A stretch of 64,000 nucleotides of DNA. Source: Eimeria necatrix. Lineage: Eukaryota > Apicomplexa > Conoidasida > Eucoccidiorida > Eimeriidae. Made by a program: the position numbers and the translations under genes. The notes beneath the pieces are model-generated. The model saw only the letters and a program-made list of their open reading frames with translations. It did not search any database and had not been told where the DNA came from. The DNA lies in the NCBI RefSeq assembly GCF_000499385.1, contig NW_013654529.1, forward strand, positions 62,001 to 126,000, in the 5' to 3' direction. Positions 11,801 to 24,187 of this stretch are shown piece after piece; position 1 is the stretch's first letter; each line of letters starts with the position of its first letter.

Positions 11801-14800
11801 GGTGTTCCGCTGTTTCATCTGGCGTATTTGTCTCCGTATACGCAGCAAAACCAAACACACCGGGTGAGACGGCAGTGGAAAAGGGAGGCTTCAAGGGAGT
11901 CTTGAATACGTCCAGCCAACCGCTACAGCGCTGCGCTCCGTGCCGCAGTTCCTGTTATGAAGGAACACCATGTGTCGCTGAGGCGTCATTTGCTGAGGGA
12001 GAGGATTGTTTAGGCGGAGGGCTCGGGGCTCAGGGCGCTGGGGGCTACCACAGCGGCAGCAGTGGCGTTACCGCTGTCTGCTGCTGTTGTAAGAGCAGGC
12101 CTGCTGCTGCAGAAAACACGCAGGGGTCTACTTTGGCGGCTGCTGCTACTGACGGTGGTAGCGACGCCCTCGTTGTTGCAGCTCCGGACCTCAGGGCTCT
12201 GGCGCTTCTACAGCAAGGTAACAGCACAAGCACAGGGGGCACGGCAGCAGCAGCAGCGACCGACACATCAACTTTTGGGGGCTACTTCTTTCCTTCAATG
12301 AGACCGCAGTCCGCCTTAGGTTCAGCTGGAGTGCCTATCTTGGGTCCTCGAAACAGCGGCGGCAGCAGTGGCAGCGGCTTCCCCTCTCTTTGCACAGAAT
12401 GGTACTTGTGTATGCGGCTTGGCAGAGGGGCGGGCCGGGTGCTGTTGATCTCTGAGCCCTTTGCCTCTCCCTTATTTGGTGTGCTGCAACAAAGCAGCAC
12501 CATCTGGCCGTCTCCGTTTGACATCCGCAAAAGACGTCAGTGGCTCTCTCTACCCTACAGCGTCGACCCCTTCGCTGCTGCTGCAGTGGAGAGAGTTACA
12601 GGAAAACAGACCAGGATGGGTGATGGAGCCGGCAACAATAACAGCAATGGCAGCAATCACAACAAAAAGCAAAGCTCGCTCTTGGGCTTTCTTCCTTCCG
12701 TCCGTCCACCGTGTGCCCAAAGTGATGCAGCGGCGGGTGCCCTCTGTGGGGCGCCGAAACTGCTTATTCTCACCAGTAAGTTTGTCTTGCAGCTCCGTCG
12801 ACAAGCCATCACACAAATATACTTGGCAGGCATTGAAAGCCTGCTGAGAGAGGGAAGCAAGGGGCCCTTCGGATCATCTTCAAATAACATGCAACCCTTA
12901 AACGCTGAGCGTCCTGTTTACCCAGAGGCATACAGCAGCAACACTCAAACTCACCAGAACTTCCAACACCAGCAACAGCAGAATAGGACCATGTTGATCT
13001 CAGTGGGTCCTCAGCGTAACGCACCTTGGCGCCTTGGCTACTTGCTGGCAGAGCACATGTGTGAAGATGCACAGTTCGGGGCGGACGCAATGTATGCGGT
13101 TTTCTGGCAGCTGCTGGCAGATAGTGCCTCTTCTCTTGCAGCCTTCCACGCTGCACAGTCCAATATTGGGAGTAGCGGCAACCAGAGTATCCCTGATGGC
13201 TCCTCTTCGACCACGAACCTTCTCGACAAGCAATTGGGGGCCCTCAGGCTAAATAAAGGTGCCTACTTCCAGCCACCAAACACGATACAGCTCTCTCAGG
13301 GGGGCTCTTCAGGTGTGGCTAGCCTTGGGTCTTTCGAGACCCCCTTTGGTTTAGGGTACATAGAATGCTCAGAGAGACAGCAGCAGCAGCAGCAGCAAGT
13401 CAATGCTACTGTCACAAGAGGGACCTCCGGGGGAAACGCAAGCAATGTTGGATTGCCATCGGCAGCTGCTGCTGCCACAGGCAGAGGAGAGGAAAAGGCT
13501 GCTGCTGTTGCAGTGGCGTGGCGGATGCTAACAGCCCTCGAGGTTCGAAGAGATACAACCACCAACTTGAATGCAGAGCTCCTTGGGGAGCAGCTCTTGC
13601 TTCCTGTGGTGATGCAACAGACTATGCAGCAGTCACCGCAGACAGTGCAGCAGCAACAGCCTCAGCAGGCGTGGGGAGCCAGGGCCTTTGGACACCATGG
13701 CCAGCAACAGCATCAGCAAGGCTTGTCACAGGAAACTGGTGAGATACGATTAGGGTGTTTTTACGATTTGGTGCACTATCCCGGTTGCTCTCTGTCTTTG
13801 GAGTGCATTTTATGGTCTGTGTCAATATTTTTTAGTTGCAGTTGCTTTTGCTGCTGACCGCTGTCCTAATTTACCATCTGATTGTTCTGCAGGCGCACCG
13901 TTTCAACCGCACGGTTTTTCTGCCGCTGCACAGATTGGGGGGGCATTTGGCAGCTCTTTAGGCGCCCCAGTGCAGGGCCTGCCGGTAGGCCTGAGCAGTA
14001 CCGTAAGGGGCTTAATCCTCTACGCCTCTCGGCTGCTGCGGCCAGTAGTGGGCACCCCCTTGGTAGAAGCTGCTTTGCTGCCCTGTGGCCTTGCTCGAGC
14101 AGAGAGTCATGAGAGGCATAAGCAAAAGCAGCAAATTCCAGGACAGCTCAGCAGCAGGAAGAGGGGAAGAGAGTTTGAATGGCAACAGGAAGATGCAGAT
14201 GGCACCTTGCAGCAAAGAGGATCGTCTGTGTGCCTGGTGGGCCGCTTTTCAGCAGAGTCTGTGTCGCGTCTTCTGTATAAAGTGGCTTCGCTGTACGAGG
14301 TAAGGACCTTATGATGAGTTCCTTTTAGCCTTTCTCGTAGCACAGCACAGCAAGTGCTGCAGAAGCGAAAGCGGGGCAAGCGCACCAGTAGCAAGTCACG
14401 CTGCAATAATTAAAAAGTACTCCCTGCGGGCACTGTTACTGTTCATGTCTTCCCAGGTGCTTGACGCTGTATACACGACGCTCTTCTTTTCGTTTGGACA
14501 GCGCGCCTCCCTGCAACAGCAGCAGCAGCAAATGTCTCGTGCTCCTGCATGGGGCTTTCAGTCTCGTGGGCTGCCCCCGCACTTCGCTGCACTGCGCTCG
14601 TCAGGTTCCTCCTTTCAAGAGGGGACTCAGACACCTTCTCCTATAGAGCTGGAGCAACAAGATATCATATGGGGCTCAATTCCCGTCGGCGATGCCGTTG
14701 AGCTTAGTGTGCTGGTGTGCTCTCTTGAATAGAGATGGTTTGCCAGTTTTTGCTGTAGCGGTTCTGTCAGGTGTTGTGGTAGCGCTGAGTGCATGTGCGC

Positions 14801-17800
14801 CGACTTTTTCGCTATCCGTGGTGCCTGGCCAGTTTTAGTTGCTGCTGCATCAGCGGTGAGCCGTCAGCGTTAATTTCTGCTGCATTTTTTGCGCGTCTGT
14901 TACATTGTTCTTGTACTTAACGCAGTACGGGATCAGCCGGGTCTTGGTGACGGCCTCGGAAATGCTGACAGCGTACCAGCTGTTGATGCAGCAGGCGGAA
15001 TACTCTTTGCAGATGGGAACGAATCGATATGTTTCTTCTCGTCTCTTTGATAATCTTTTGTCATTGACCCTGACTGATCTGTAAGCAAGCACAACTAATC
15101 GCACTCTTCGCGTCGTTTGGATTCTTGGAAGATTTCGATATGTGTGGTGCTGACTGGTGTGCAGTTGTCCTGCTTTCACTTCTGCGTCATGGACTGGGTG
15201 CATCTGTTTAGGGTTGTCTGCAGCTACACGCTTGTGCAGTTTGTCCGGTAGTTAATGCACTTTCGTTGCAGTGTGATTTGGCCCTCATGATTACCGATCT
15301 CTCCCACTCCAACATGCTAGCTCTCCACCTACTTTTGAGTATTTTTTCTCCACTTCAGTGTATTCATTTTGCTTGCTGTCCTCTCTTCGTACGTTCGTTT
15401 CCCACTTAAATCAATGTTTTGTACTGACGTATTCGCAGTCCTGGTACGTTAGTTTGCTAATTGAAATAGTGCCTTGCCCCTTATTCCCTGTTTTCCTGGG
15501 TGTGTTCCATTGCCAGATGTGTTAGCTTGGAGGCTCGCGAAAGTTTTCGCCAGGTTGTCTTCGAGACTGCGGCATTTGGCAATCCTCTCCTATCTCGTCT
15601 TTGTACGGGGGCTCTCTTCACGTATGTTCCTGCCTACGTGGCACCTTGCCATTTTGCGATGAGTATTTGTTTTTGAACCGCTGGAGCTTACTCATCCACG
15701 TACCCTTTTGAAGCAACAGGGGTGCCAGCAGCTTCGGTTACAGGAGCTGCAGTGTTCACTTGCATCCCGCACGCGATTTCTATAGCTTGTCTTTGCTTTG
15801 CATGCCGTTACCTCGTATGCTTCTATCTCCGGTGTGATTCGGAATTGGACGCGTTAGTGGTAGCTCTCGAAGAACTTCCGTGTTGTTTGTGCACAGGAAG
15901 GATGAGTTGGAGGCACAGATGCTGTATATTCAGCTGCAACGCAAGCTGCAAGAGGGAGGGGAGAACCAGACAACTCCGAGTCTAGAACAAGTCCAGCAAT
16001 TTATCTATCAGCAGCTCATGCCGCGTCTGCTTTTTCTGCCTCTTGAAGGCATCGTGTCTCTTCTAGACTCCCTGGGATTCTACAGGTTAGTAGCTTTTCG
16101 GCGTCGTACCTCCACACCGAATGCTTTAAAGTTCCTTTGCCCTTCCTTCAGTGTGCCGTTTCTAGGGTGTGGTGGAAATCCATGAGCAAGTGGAGGAAAT
16201 CCATGAGCAAGTGGAGGAAATCCATGAGCAAGCTGGCTCAAAGCAAGTCTTCTCCGGCATGTTTTTCATGTGCAGCCTTCTGGTTGACGTTGTGACCGCC
16301 AAGGCAGCGGATCTCTCGGCAAACTTCAGCAGGTTCACAGCAGGAAGAAGGCCAAAGTGGCCTTCTCTGTCGGCAGATTCTGCTCACCAGCTCGCGGACA
16401 TTCAGAATACGCTGTGAGTCTAAGCCGCTTTTCCTCTACGACCTGCAGCCAGCAAGGGGGTGTTCTGTAGGAGGCAAGGCGATACCATTAAACAGGGGTG
16501 TTAGCCCCAAACAGTTAACACTAGAACATGCACTGCAGCATGACTCCAACTTCTTGAGTGTGCTGATTGTTTTTTTTGCATGGCGCCTCTCCACGTCGTG
16601 AACTGTGCCAGAGTTTTCTTGTTTGCCACAGTGTTTCTAGCTGTTATCGCCATGTTGGGGAGTGTCTCGCGCGTTATTGCAAAATCTTTGATGAGGAAGA
16701 TCCAGCGGCGCCTTCAGCGAGAGATGAACCCAGTGAAAAGGTCGATGAGGCTGGGGCTGCATCCGATGCGCACCAAGACAGCAAAGCTTGTGCAGCAGCC
16801 CTTGTGAACGCGTGCCTGGCGAGTAATGATGAATTTTTACACAATTATGTCTTGGACTGGATTGCGAATAACGGGGGCAGTGAGGCACACATTTGGCACA
16901 GCTGTGGCGCCCTTTCACAATGCCTTATATTGCACATTGCCACACCATAGCAGCACGGCTTCTCGCTATTCTCATCATTTCCACGTTGAATATGGATCCT
17001 AACGTGAAGCGCAGTCCAGCAAAAGTCAGGTTGTGACTGCTGCGACGTGCACACAGAAAACTTCCCAATTGCCCTTTTACAAATCGATGGACCTATGGCC
17101 GATCGTCTTCTGGCTCGAAGTGACGCGGCGTTCGCGATAGACTTGGGAGAACGCTACGCGGCTTCGGGGCTTTATGCACAGGTGGGATTTTTAGTTTTTT
17201 GAGGCTGCCTCTACTTTTGTTCGTACAAACCGGCTAGTAAACATTCATCTTTTATGCTGGCATTTGCTCCGACGAGTTTTATGTAATGCAAAAGTTGAAG
17301 CTGAATATTTACAAAGCTCATGTATTGTTTTGTTGCGGCGTGCACCTTATTCGGTGAATATATGTTACCTCTTGGATTTAGTCCTTGCTTTTTCGAATGG
17401 CCTTGCGCGTCTGCAGGCTGCGAAGTGCCACAGCCTTCAAGGACTGCGGCAGTGGAGTGGGAATAGGCGGGGAAATATTCAAGAATCTTCTGGAAATTCT
17501 GAACAGCAACAAGTCACCGAAGCAGAGAGCCCAGTAGACGGTTCCGACGTATCTTCTTTGTTAGCCTTTGATGCGGAAACAGATGCATTTTGCTGCAACC
17601 TTACGAAGCCAGCTTGGCACTTTTTGGTTTTCTGGTTAAAAGCTCATTCGCAAGAGCCGTCTCTAAATAAAAGACTTCTTCATTTTGTCAAGGCCAAGGA
17701 AAATGTACAACATTATCTTCAACAGGCCAGTGGACACACCGAGCAAGCAATCTACAGTTCAATGGCAAAGTCCCAGAACGATTACTTAAGTAAGTCTACC

Positions 17801-20401
17801 GTCAATAGATACTTCCCGTTCGCCTGGTTACTAATATTTCAGCCGATGTACATGGGCAAATGGCTTTTCGCTCTGTTGGTAGAGCGGTTGCGCGCAACCA
17901 ACACAAAAGCCAGTGCCTACGTGTACGCTCCCCCACTCGATATTTTGTGCATATTCGTCTCGCAGTAAAGTGGGATTCTCTATTGGGTGACCGAGCCAGT
18001 GCAGGACTTGATTCGTCTGCTGATGGTCTTGCAATAACGGCCGGCGACAACTCTTTGAAACAGATTGATCTCAACATTCGAATGGTGAGCTTGCGGTAGT
18101 GCCCTCCCAAGAATACACGTTGCAAGTGCGTGCAGCGCTTGCGTATGCGTGAAATAGTTGTTCCTCTCGTAGGTCTGTTAGTGCTTGCCCCCCCAGCCAA
18201 TCATATTCTTCTAGACTGCTGAGCCTTTTCGTAGTTCGATGGGAAGAGAAAAAGATGTACAGTGACGAGCAGGGTCTTTGCGTTTAAAATGCCTTTGCAA
18301 CTATTTCCCAGCGCACTGCCCACAGAGAATCGTGATGTGCACTTGGCCTTCAGCTGACAAATCATTAGCCATCAGCGGGCCTATATTTATTTTCGTTTTC
18401 TGGTGTTTCTTTTCCTTCAGGTTGGCCTTCAGCAAGCTCTCGTGAGGGACGCTGCACATCTTTTCTGTGTTCTTACCGTCAACCATTTGCAGTCTGTCAA
18501 AAGAGAGCGAGCACTGGTTTCTGGCATATCACCTGCAGCCCAGGCCGTCTCAGCAGAAGACGTCGAAACGTTCTGTGATGAAATTTCGACTCATACTGTA
18601 ACGGGACCTCCTGACAAATGCGGGCAGCCCTACAGTTATCTGGTTAGTGTCCAACCTATTAGTTTGTTACGCTTGTGACGGATTACAATGAAGCCGCAAC
18701 AACAACGAAGGACTCAACATAAGACTGCTCTACATGCAGTCCAACGAAGCAGCAACAAGGAATGACGGACTGGAGGACTGTTCAACACATACGGCATGTT
18801 TGTGGCAATTTTCTTCAGTTGAAATTGTGTCCTTTATCCTCAGGACTGTTGCCTGTCTATTCTCTCGTTGCTAGTGGATTTACAACGCCTCGTCTACGCT
18901 CCCCTTGAGCTTTTGGACCTGTTGACGACCCACATGAATGAATACGGGCTGTCAGAGCGTATCACACCGCATTTTCCGTCAATTGCAGCTCTACGACTGT
19001 ACGGCCAGCGTGTGTCGATGGCAACGGCTCGCAACATAGGCAACGTAGGAGTATGGGCAGAGGAAGAAAATGCTGCACGCGCTGCTCTTGATGATGCCTG
19101 CATGGCAGTTCTTTCTTTTGCTGAGGCTTCTTCGCGGACTTTAAAGCAACCGCGGATTTTGTCTGATGCGGTAAGAGCAAAGCATAGAATTTGGCGCCTG
19201 TTGCCTGAGCCTGCTTTGCAAAAGTGCACTTTGCATCTCATCCTAACCAAAGCATATTTAATTTAGACTTTTCTTGTGTTCGTTCTATCTCAGCTTAAGC
19301 ATCTAATGGCATTGCCGGACGCTGCAGTACGGGAGAGCTGCGACCGGTCTCTCAAGCGTCTCTGCGTCGTTTTACACATTCACGCGCACTCTCGTTGGGA
19401 CGATGGGGAGGTTGCTATGGTCAATGCCGAGGGAGAGACGGTGCAGATTCCTGGATTTCTTTGGCCCGCCTGGTGCCTCGCGGAGTGCGGCAAGTCATAC
19501 AGCAGTTTAATAGATCTTTATTTGTCCTTTGAACAGGTAATCTTTAATTGGCAAAACATCGTAGCATTCCGTTGGCTTGCACGCTATGGTGCAAGCACGA
19601 TCTTGAGCGAAGCAGTTTGCATAAATTTTGAATAACTGCCTCCAGCTTCCAGAGCCCTTGGTGCTTGAATGTCCGCTAAGCAGGATTTGGACTGTCTTGC
19701 TGCTTCAGGATGACGTGGCAAAGCAGCATAGTCACCTAGATTCTGCAGAGCTGCAGACCATCTTCTGCTGGATTTTTGAACAGTGGCTGACCAGCCAGGA
19801 TGACGTCGCGACAGCATTCACTTACGTCGGGCTTCTCCATCAGCTTACGGAGTCCGGAGATCTGCCGTACTTCGGGTCACCAATTAGTGTACCTTTGTGG
19901 TCTCAGGTAGGATGCCTCCTGCCGTTTCCTCTTTTGCAAGTCCTTACGAACACACAATTCCTCGCTTTGCAGTGATGTGCAACTCGGCGGCAGGTCCATT
20001 GCGAAAATGTTCTCAACATAGGGTCATGTATGTGAGTTTCTCGTGTGCAGCTCCTGGCCTGCTTGTTTGTCATATGCGCATTTTGTCCATGCGCCGTGCG
20101 TCGCAGTGGGGCCTCAGGGTGACTGCAGTCGTGTCTGCGTTGTTTTGTATTCGTTTGTTTGCCGTAGCTAAATGAACAAGAACGCGCTCGAGCCGATGTT
20201 GCCGCACAGCAGCTCACAGATATGCTGCTGCAGATAGAGTTGGCAATGGCCAGTGCCACTCGGGCGATGGAAAGTCTGAAAAGTGACCGACACTTCGTTG
20301 GAGTGCATTCGCGCTTGGCCGTCATCAAGCAACAAGTTGCGGAGTACCGCGCAGCGCTTCACAAGCAGACCCTGCAGCAGCGCTTCTCCACGAGGTTCTG
20401 A
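8892..20401 (+). CDS. Nup155/Nup170-type nucleoporin (non-FG, inner ring)
   Basis: Exons: 8892-10644, 11133-11324, 11630-13738, 13893-14299, 14457-14708 (or 14714), 14926-15080, 15897-16085, 16276-16413, 16641-16879, 17057-17181, 17417-17789, 17843-18084, 18421-18642, 18844-19170, 19294-19536, 19646-19906 and 20168-20401; about 2,486 aa. The family signature lies near residue 227 (LIPELNRLWVADKGDLFLWE), followed by propeller-like blades (HCLAVAITSSVRLFAVS; VAVLTDAV joined to GGRTYLSIRG across intron 2). LILYASRLLRP in exon 4 and the helical segments of exons 9-15 (ACLASNDEFLHNYVLDWI; LGERYAASGLYAQAAKC) match the alpha-solenoid. Animal Nup155 is about 1,390 aa, so roughly 1,000 residues here are low-complexity Q/A/S/G insertions, mostly in exons 1 and 3. 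It should be a structural scaffold of the nuclear pore inner ring. Exon 12 could hide one more intron, and the 816-nt intron 6 could hide a small exon. Confidence 0.88.
9084..9110 (+). repeat. Coding CAG run (poly-Q)
   Basis: Nine consecutive Gln codons, all CAG except one CAA, in exon 1 of the nucleoporin gene. Confidence 0.9.
13378..13398 (+). repeat. Coding CAG run (poly-Q)
   Basis: Seven consecutive Gln codons in exon 3 of the nucleoporin gene. Confidence 0.9.
14514..14531 (+). repeat. Coding CAG run (poly-Q)
   Basis: Six consecutive Gln codons (CAA at the first and last positions) in exon 5 of the nucleoporin gene. Confidence 0.9.
16172..16234 (+). repeat. Intronic 21-bp minisatellite, three copies
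   Basis: The unit gtggaggaaatccatgagcaa is repeated three times head to tail; the first copy has one change. It lies in the intron between nucleoporin exons 7 and 8 (16086-16275). Read on + it is open and would give V(E/V)EIHEQ repeats in the frame of exon 8. The acceptor tgtgcag at 16275, downstream of the repeat, is the one whose phase fits exon 7. Confidence 0.8.
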
Positions 20402-21345
20402 GTCAACAGTGCGCTGAGTGCGGCAGTGCGTAAATTATACTTCGGTTTGTTCAATGTGTGAACAAAGCGCAGGCATGCCGAAGCTGAGTGCAGCGTAAGC
20501 TGGCCTACAAGGATAGATCCACAAACTGCCTGTACTCCAGAGGCTGGTATGTCAATCGCTTGTGGATCAGCAGCTGAGGAGCAAAAGGCAACGCAGCCTT
20601 CTGATTAACTGCTAAATTTGCATAATGTACTGTACATTCAATGCCTCGAGACAAGTACTGAGCGACTGGGACTGCGGCATAGCCCTTTCTGGCTGCTGGT
20701 GCGAAATCGTTCGGTCATACTCTGGATCTCGTGGGTACCAGAGGGGCAGGAAGAACCTACGCGCAGCTGGTTCACTCAACTGCGTGATCTTGACGGTGTT
20801 CTTTTTCGTGCTGACTGAAGCGGTGTGGGAAGTTTACTTATTCGCTGGAAGTCCCATGTTCAGTGACAAAGTTGCGGAAAGCATCTTTTCCAAAGTCACT
20901 GAGGTTACGCGGTGCGGCAGCAACACACATGTTCTGCAAGCTTTCGCTGACTCCTTAGCGCTAAAGAGTATGCAGTTCTCACCTGATGTATGCAGTTCTA
21001 AATCCAAAACAGTGCAGAAAAACAGGCGAGCCGTGCACACTTACGGCACTTATCTGCCAACGAAGCAAGTACAGTTGCAGCCACTGGTCTCTGTCCTTCG
21101 TTCGCTAGGGAGGCGAACGATCCACGCATCCACAAAAACAAAGCCATCGCCCATCGGTCCATTGGGGATTTGCCGTCGGGTCCCCAAAGCAGTGCATCTC
21201 AAGAATCCCAAGTTCAGTAAACACCGCACAAATTGCAAGGACAAAGAATACGCTCACACATACAAGCGGGAGCCTTTTGGGTCTCTATACGCAAACCAGG
21301 CGACACACAGGCGACACCGTGTTTCCCTCTTTCGAAACGATAAAC
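20402..21345. other. Convergent intergenic region
   Basis: Lies between the 3' ends of the nucleoporin (+) and RFC (-) genes. A long + frame crossing it (20625-21641) runs antisense over the last two RFC exons and is discounted. No other feature was seen. Confidence 0.5.
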
Positions 21346-24187
21346 TCATGCCTGCATCAGCACTGCTTGTATCTTCAAGCAAGCTGAAAGAAGCTGCAGT
21401 AGGGAATGTGCTCCTGAAACAAGTCATGCCACAACACAAGCGTCGCAACGCAGTGGAATCTCCCAGGAGGGTGCTGGGACGTTTTGAGGAGGTAAGCACA
21501 GGGATTAAGATGATGTTACTGACGTCCTGTTCATGCGTACCCTGCAAAACGGCGAACTCCGTAGAACCGATCTCATGGAGTATAGTGGCCTTCTGTAAAT
21601 CTGAAAGGCTTTCCGACTTCACAACTTCTGCGACCATCTGAGCGATCGGATATTTGCAAAGAACAGCTCACGCGAGGCGGGATTTGCGCAAAGATAGCCT
21701 CAGTTTTATCAAAAGGGCGGCCACTCGCTAATTAAGTTACGAAGCATGACACAGGAACACTAGGAATCCAATGAATTCGTGGTTGCTCCTGCTGTATGCT
21801 CAACGGCTTCTCCCTGATTTTGTACGCACACACTGCGTGCAGCACTTGCCTCCTGCAGTAGCAGAGCTACGTCCCAGCCCTGATTCGCCACTTCTTCTGT
21901 CACCTCGTTCACCTGACGCTTACACACCAAACATCCTGCTGAGGATGCAAGCTGACGGTGTTCGCCGGTACACTGGCGCTGTTCGTCGTTGCACTGGCAC
22001 CTCGGGCCTTCTACTTTATGCAAAAGGTTCGCAATTTAGCCAATAAACAGTGTTAATGTCACAGTCTGGCCGGGGAAAGGTCCATACTGTAAATCGGCTC
22101 ACCGCTTCTGGAGAAGTTGCACAGGCCGTGAGAACGCTCTGAACGACATACGTAGGAGGGTGCTGTGCACAAACAAAAGAGGGATAAAGAAAACTGTTTG
22201 TCAGTACACAGACAGACGTAACGAGTTGTCTTCGCTCAAGTGGAAAGGAAGTAAATGCACGGATGAAATAGCCGTGTAGTGCCCATCACAACAGGTGCAA
22301 AAGCGGGCTGCCTTGGATGAGATTTAGATCAGGAAGCCTTACGACTGCAACCTCGAGAATTGCGTCTTCTGTGATCGTCCGGTGTATCCCCGCAGCAGAC
22401 TGCAGCAGAATAGACCTTAGAACGTATAAAAATTGACGTTACCGGGAGATTCATCATGTGCCAAAATTAAAACGCTACTTCACCACGCCGATATAGGCAC
22501 ACGCAATCTCGTTTGTGAAGCTGCGTCGTTCCTGTCGTAGATAAAGCGACGAACCTGTAGGAGGTTCACTGCGCGGCGCAAATCCCCACATGTAAGATTC
22601 ATCAGACGCTCCAGCGCTCGATCTTCGACTGTCAAATTCTCTGCCTTGCAAATCATGTGGAGTCTTTCCATTTGAGCATCCGGTGACACCTAAATGCGCA
22701 TTTAGAGGCAAGCTAAGTTCCCCGTTCGCGTAACTGCGGCCGTTCCTAGACACTTTCATAAGCACGGCTCAAACTTCCCAGGAGCACGGAAGGATGGTTC
22801 TGTCTCTGTTACGCACAGGCTCAAATCGATGGGGTGAGCATCTGCTGAAGAGAGGATCTATAATCCTGCACAATACCATACACACTGGCTGCAAATGTCT
22901 CTTTTGGGCGGACAAATGGTCGTTGGTAAATGCATTTGTGGTTTTCAGTCCAGTGGTTAAGCTCGTGCAGATAAGCCAGAAGTCCCAGGAACTGGAAACA
23001 TTTCGCATGTATCCGTTTGAACAAAGTTGAAGTGTGGGCTCACTTGTGTACATAATTGCATATGATTATGAACCTCGTATTTCTTGCGAAGGCTTCCATG
23101 ATTCTTCTCAAGGCAGCTTGAGCATCGGGCGTCATCATATCGGCCTCATCCAGCATGACAATCTTCCACGGGGGCATTTCCCTGCAAAACAATGCAGGAA
23201 ATCATAGTGATAAGAAGCATATCCAGTCCAGGTAGAAATGGCCTATAGGTAAAATCATGCTGCTAATGACATGACCACCGCACAGCAGCAGGTGCATACC
23301 TTCCTGTTTCCGGGTTGATTTTTCCTTTGGGCGTGTTGGTCCGCGTATATTTCTTTATCTTTTCACGCACCACCCGAATACCTGCACAATTACATCGACA
23401 CACATGGGATTTTCTATTTTACTGACCGTAAGAAGTGGAATGGGCCCTCCTACAGACTGCGGATTATTAGAAATTGAGATAAGCTTCACCTCTTTCATCC
23501 GACGCATTCAGCTCCAACAGTCGAGTCTTGGAGTCTTCTCGTCTAATCGAAAAACCCACAAAGCGTGCAGTGATTAACGTCTACGTATGCTATTTCGTCG
23601 TGTGCAAATTTGTCACTCGTGCTATCTGCACTCGGCCGTTTCCTGGGGCACGAACAAGACGAGCGCCAGATCTGCATGCAGCCTCAAAATTGCGTGTCTC
23701 AAATACCCGAAGAGCTCTTTCACAAGCGCAAGTGCCGCGGACGTCTTTCCGGAACCAGGAGGACCGAAGAAGAGCAAATGCGGCATCTGTGCACAGTGAC
23801 AATTCCCCTTCACAGCAACTGTAACACACGATCCAGAACAGCGGCTTTCTCGGGAGCTCATGCCGACGGCACGGCAACAGCGATTTTAAAGTATACATTC
23901 TGAGCCGTTCTCACGTTGCCAGTTTCAATTATCCTCGAAAGAAGACGCTTTGCTTCGGTCTGCTGAGAGACCTCCGCAATCTTCCGTGGGCGGCTGCAGA
24001 CAACCAGGAGAGCAGCAACTCACATAAACCCCAGCCTGGAAAACCACTGCCTTCAAACAAACAACGGTATGGTTTTCGAGATACATGAAAGGACGCTTTT
24101 ATCTGTGGGGCTAGCGATGAGCTGAATAAGAAATTCCACGTACTACTTTTCCACCCATGGTCTCGAGTCGATGACTGTCTTAGACAT
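21346..24187 (-). CDS. RFC4: Replication factor C small subunit (RFC4-like clamp loader)
   Basis: Thirteen exons read right to left: 24144-24187, 23915-23993, 23707-23786, 23490-23542, 23300-23381, 23044-23181, 22817-22865, 22555-22689, 22343-22399, 22103-22162, 21850-21912, 21541-21637 and 21346-21413. Together they make 334 aa with all phases matching, close to the size of this family. Landmarks: RFC box PWVEKYRPR (residues 10-18), Walker A GPPGSGKT (about 49-56), [11 protein letters not shown] (about 76-86), Walker B LDEAD (about 123-127), the SRC arginine-finger motif (166-168), then the helical collar domain. It acts in the nucleus as an ATPase subunit of the complex that loads PCNA onto primed DNA. 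The collar ([10 protein letters not shown]...[12 protein letters not shown]) resembles RFC4 more than the other small subunits; that assignment is by eye. One intron (21638-21849) uses a GC donor. Confidence 0.92.
21638..21849 (-). other. GC-AG intron of the RFC gene
   Basis: On the minus strand exon 11 ends ...CAG GAG followed by gcaagt, and exon 12 begins after ctcag. Using this GC donor joins LLLQE to MVAEVV in frame and matches the RFC collar helix without a gap. The nearest GT (agtgct, four bases on) would break the frame. AG|GCAAGT is the known consensus of GC-AG introns. Confidence 0.75.

Noticed and set aside
20625..21641. 338-codon open frame on +
   Set aside because: It runs antisense across RFC exons 12 and 13, whose conserved protein sequence and splice sites are clear; it has no domain of its own.
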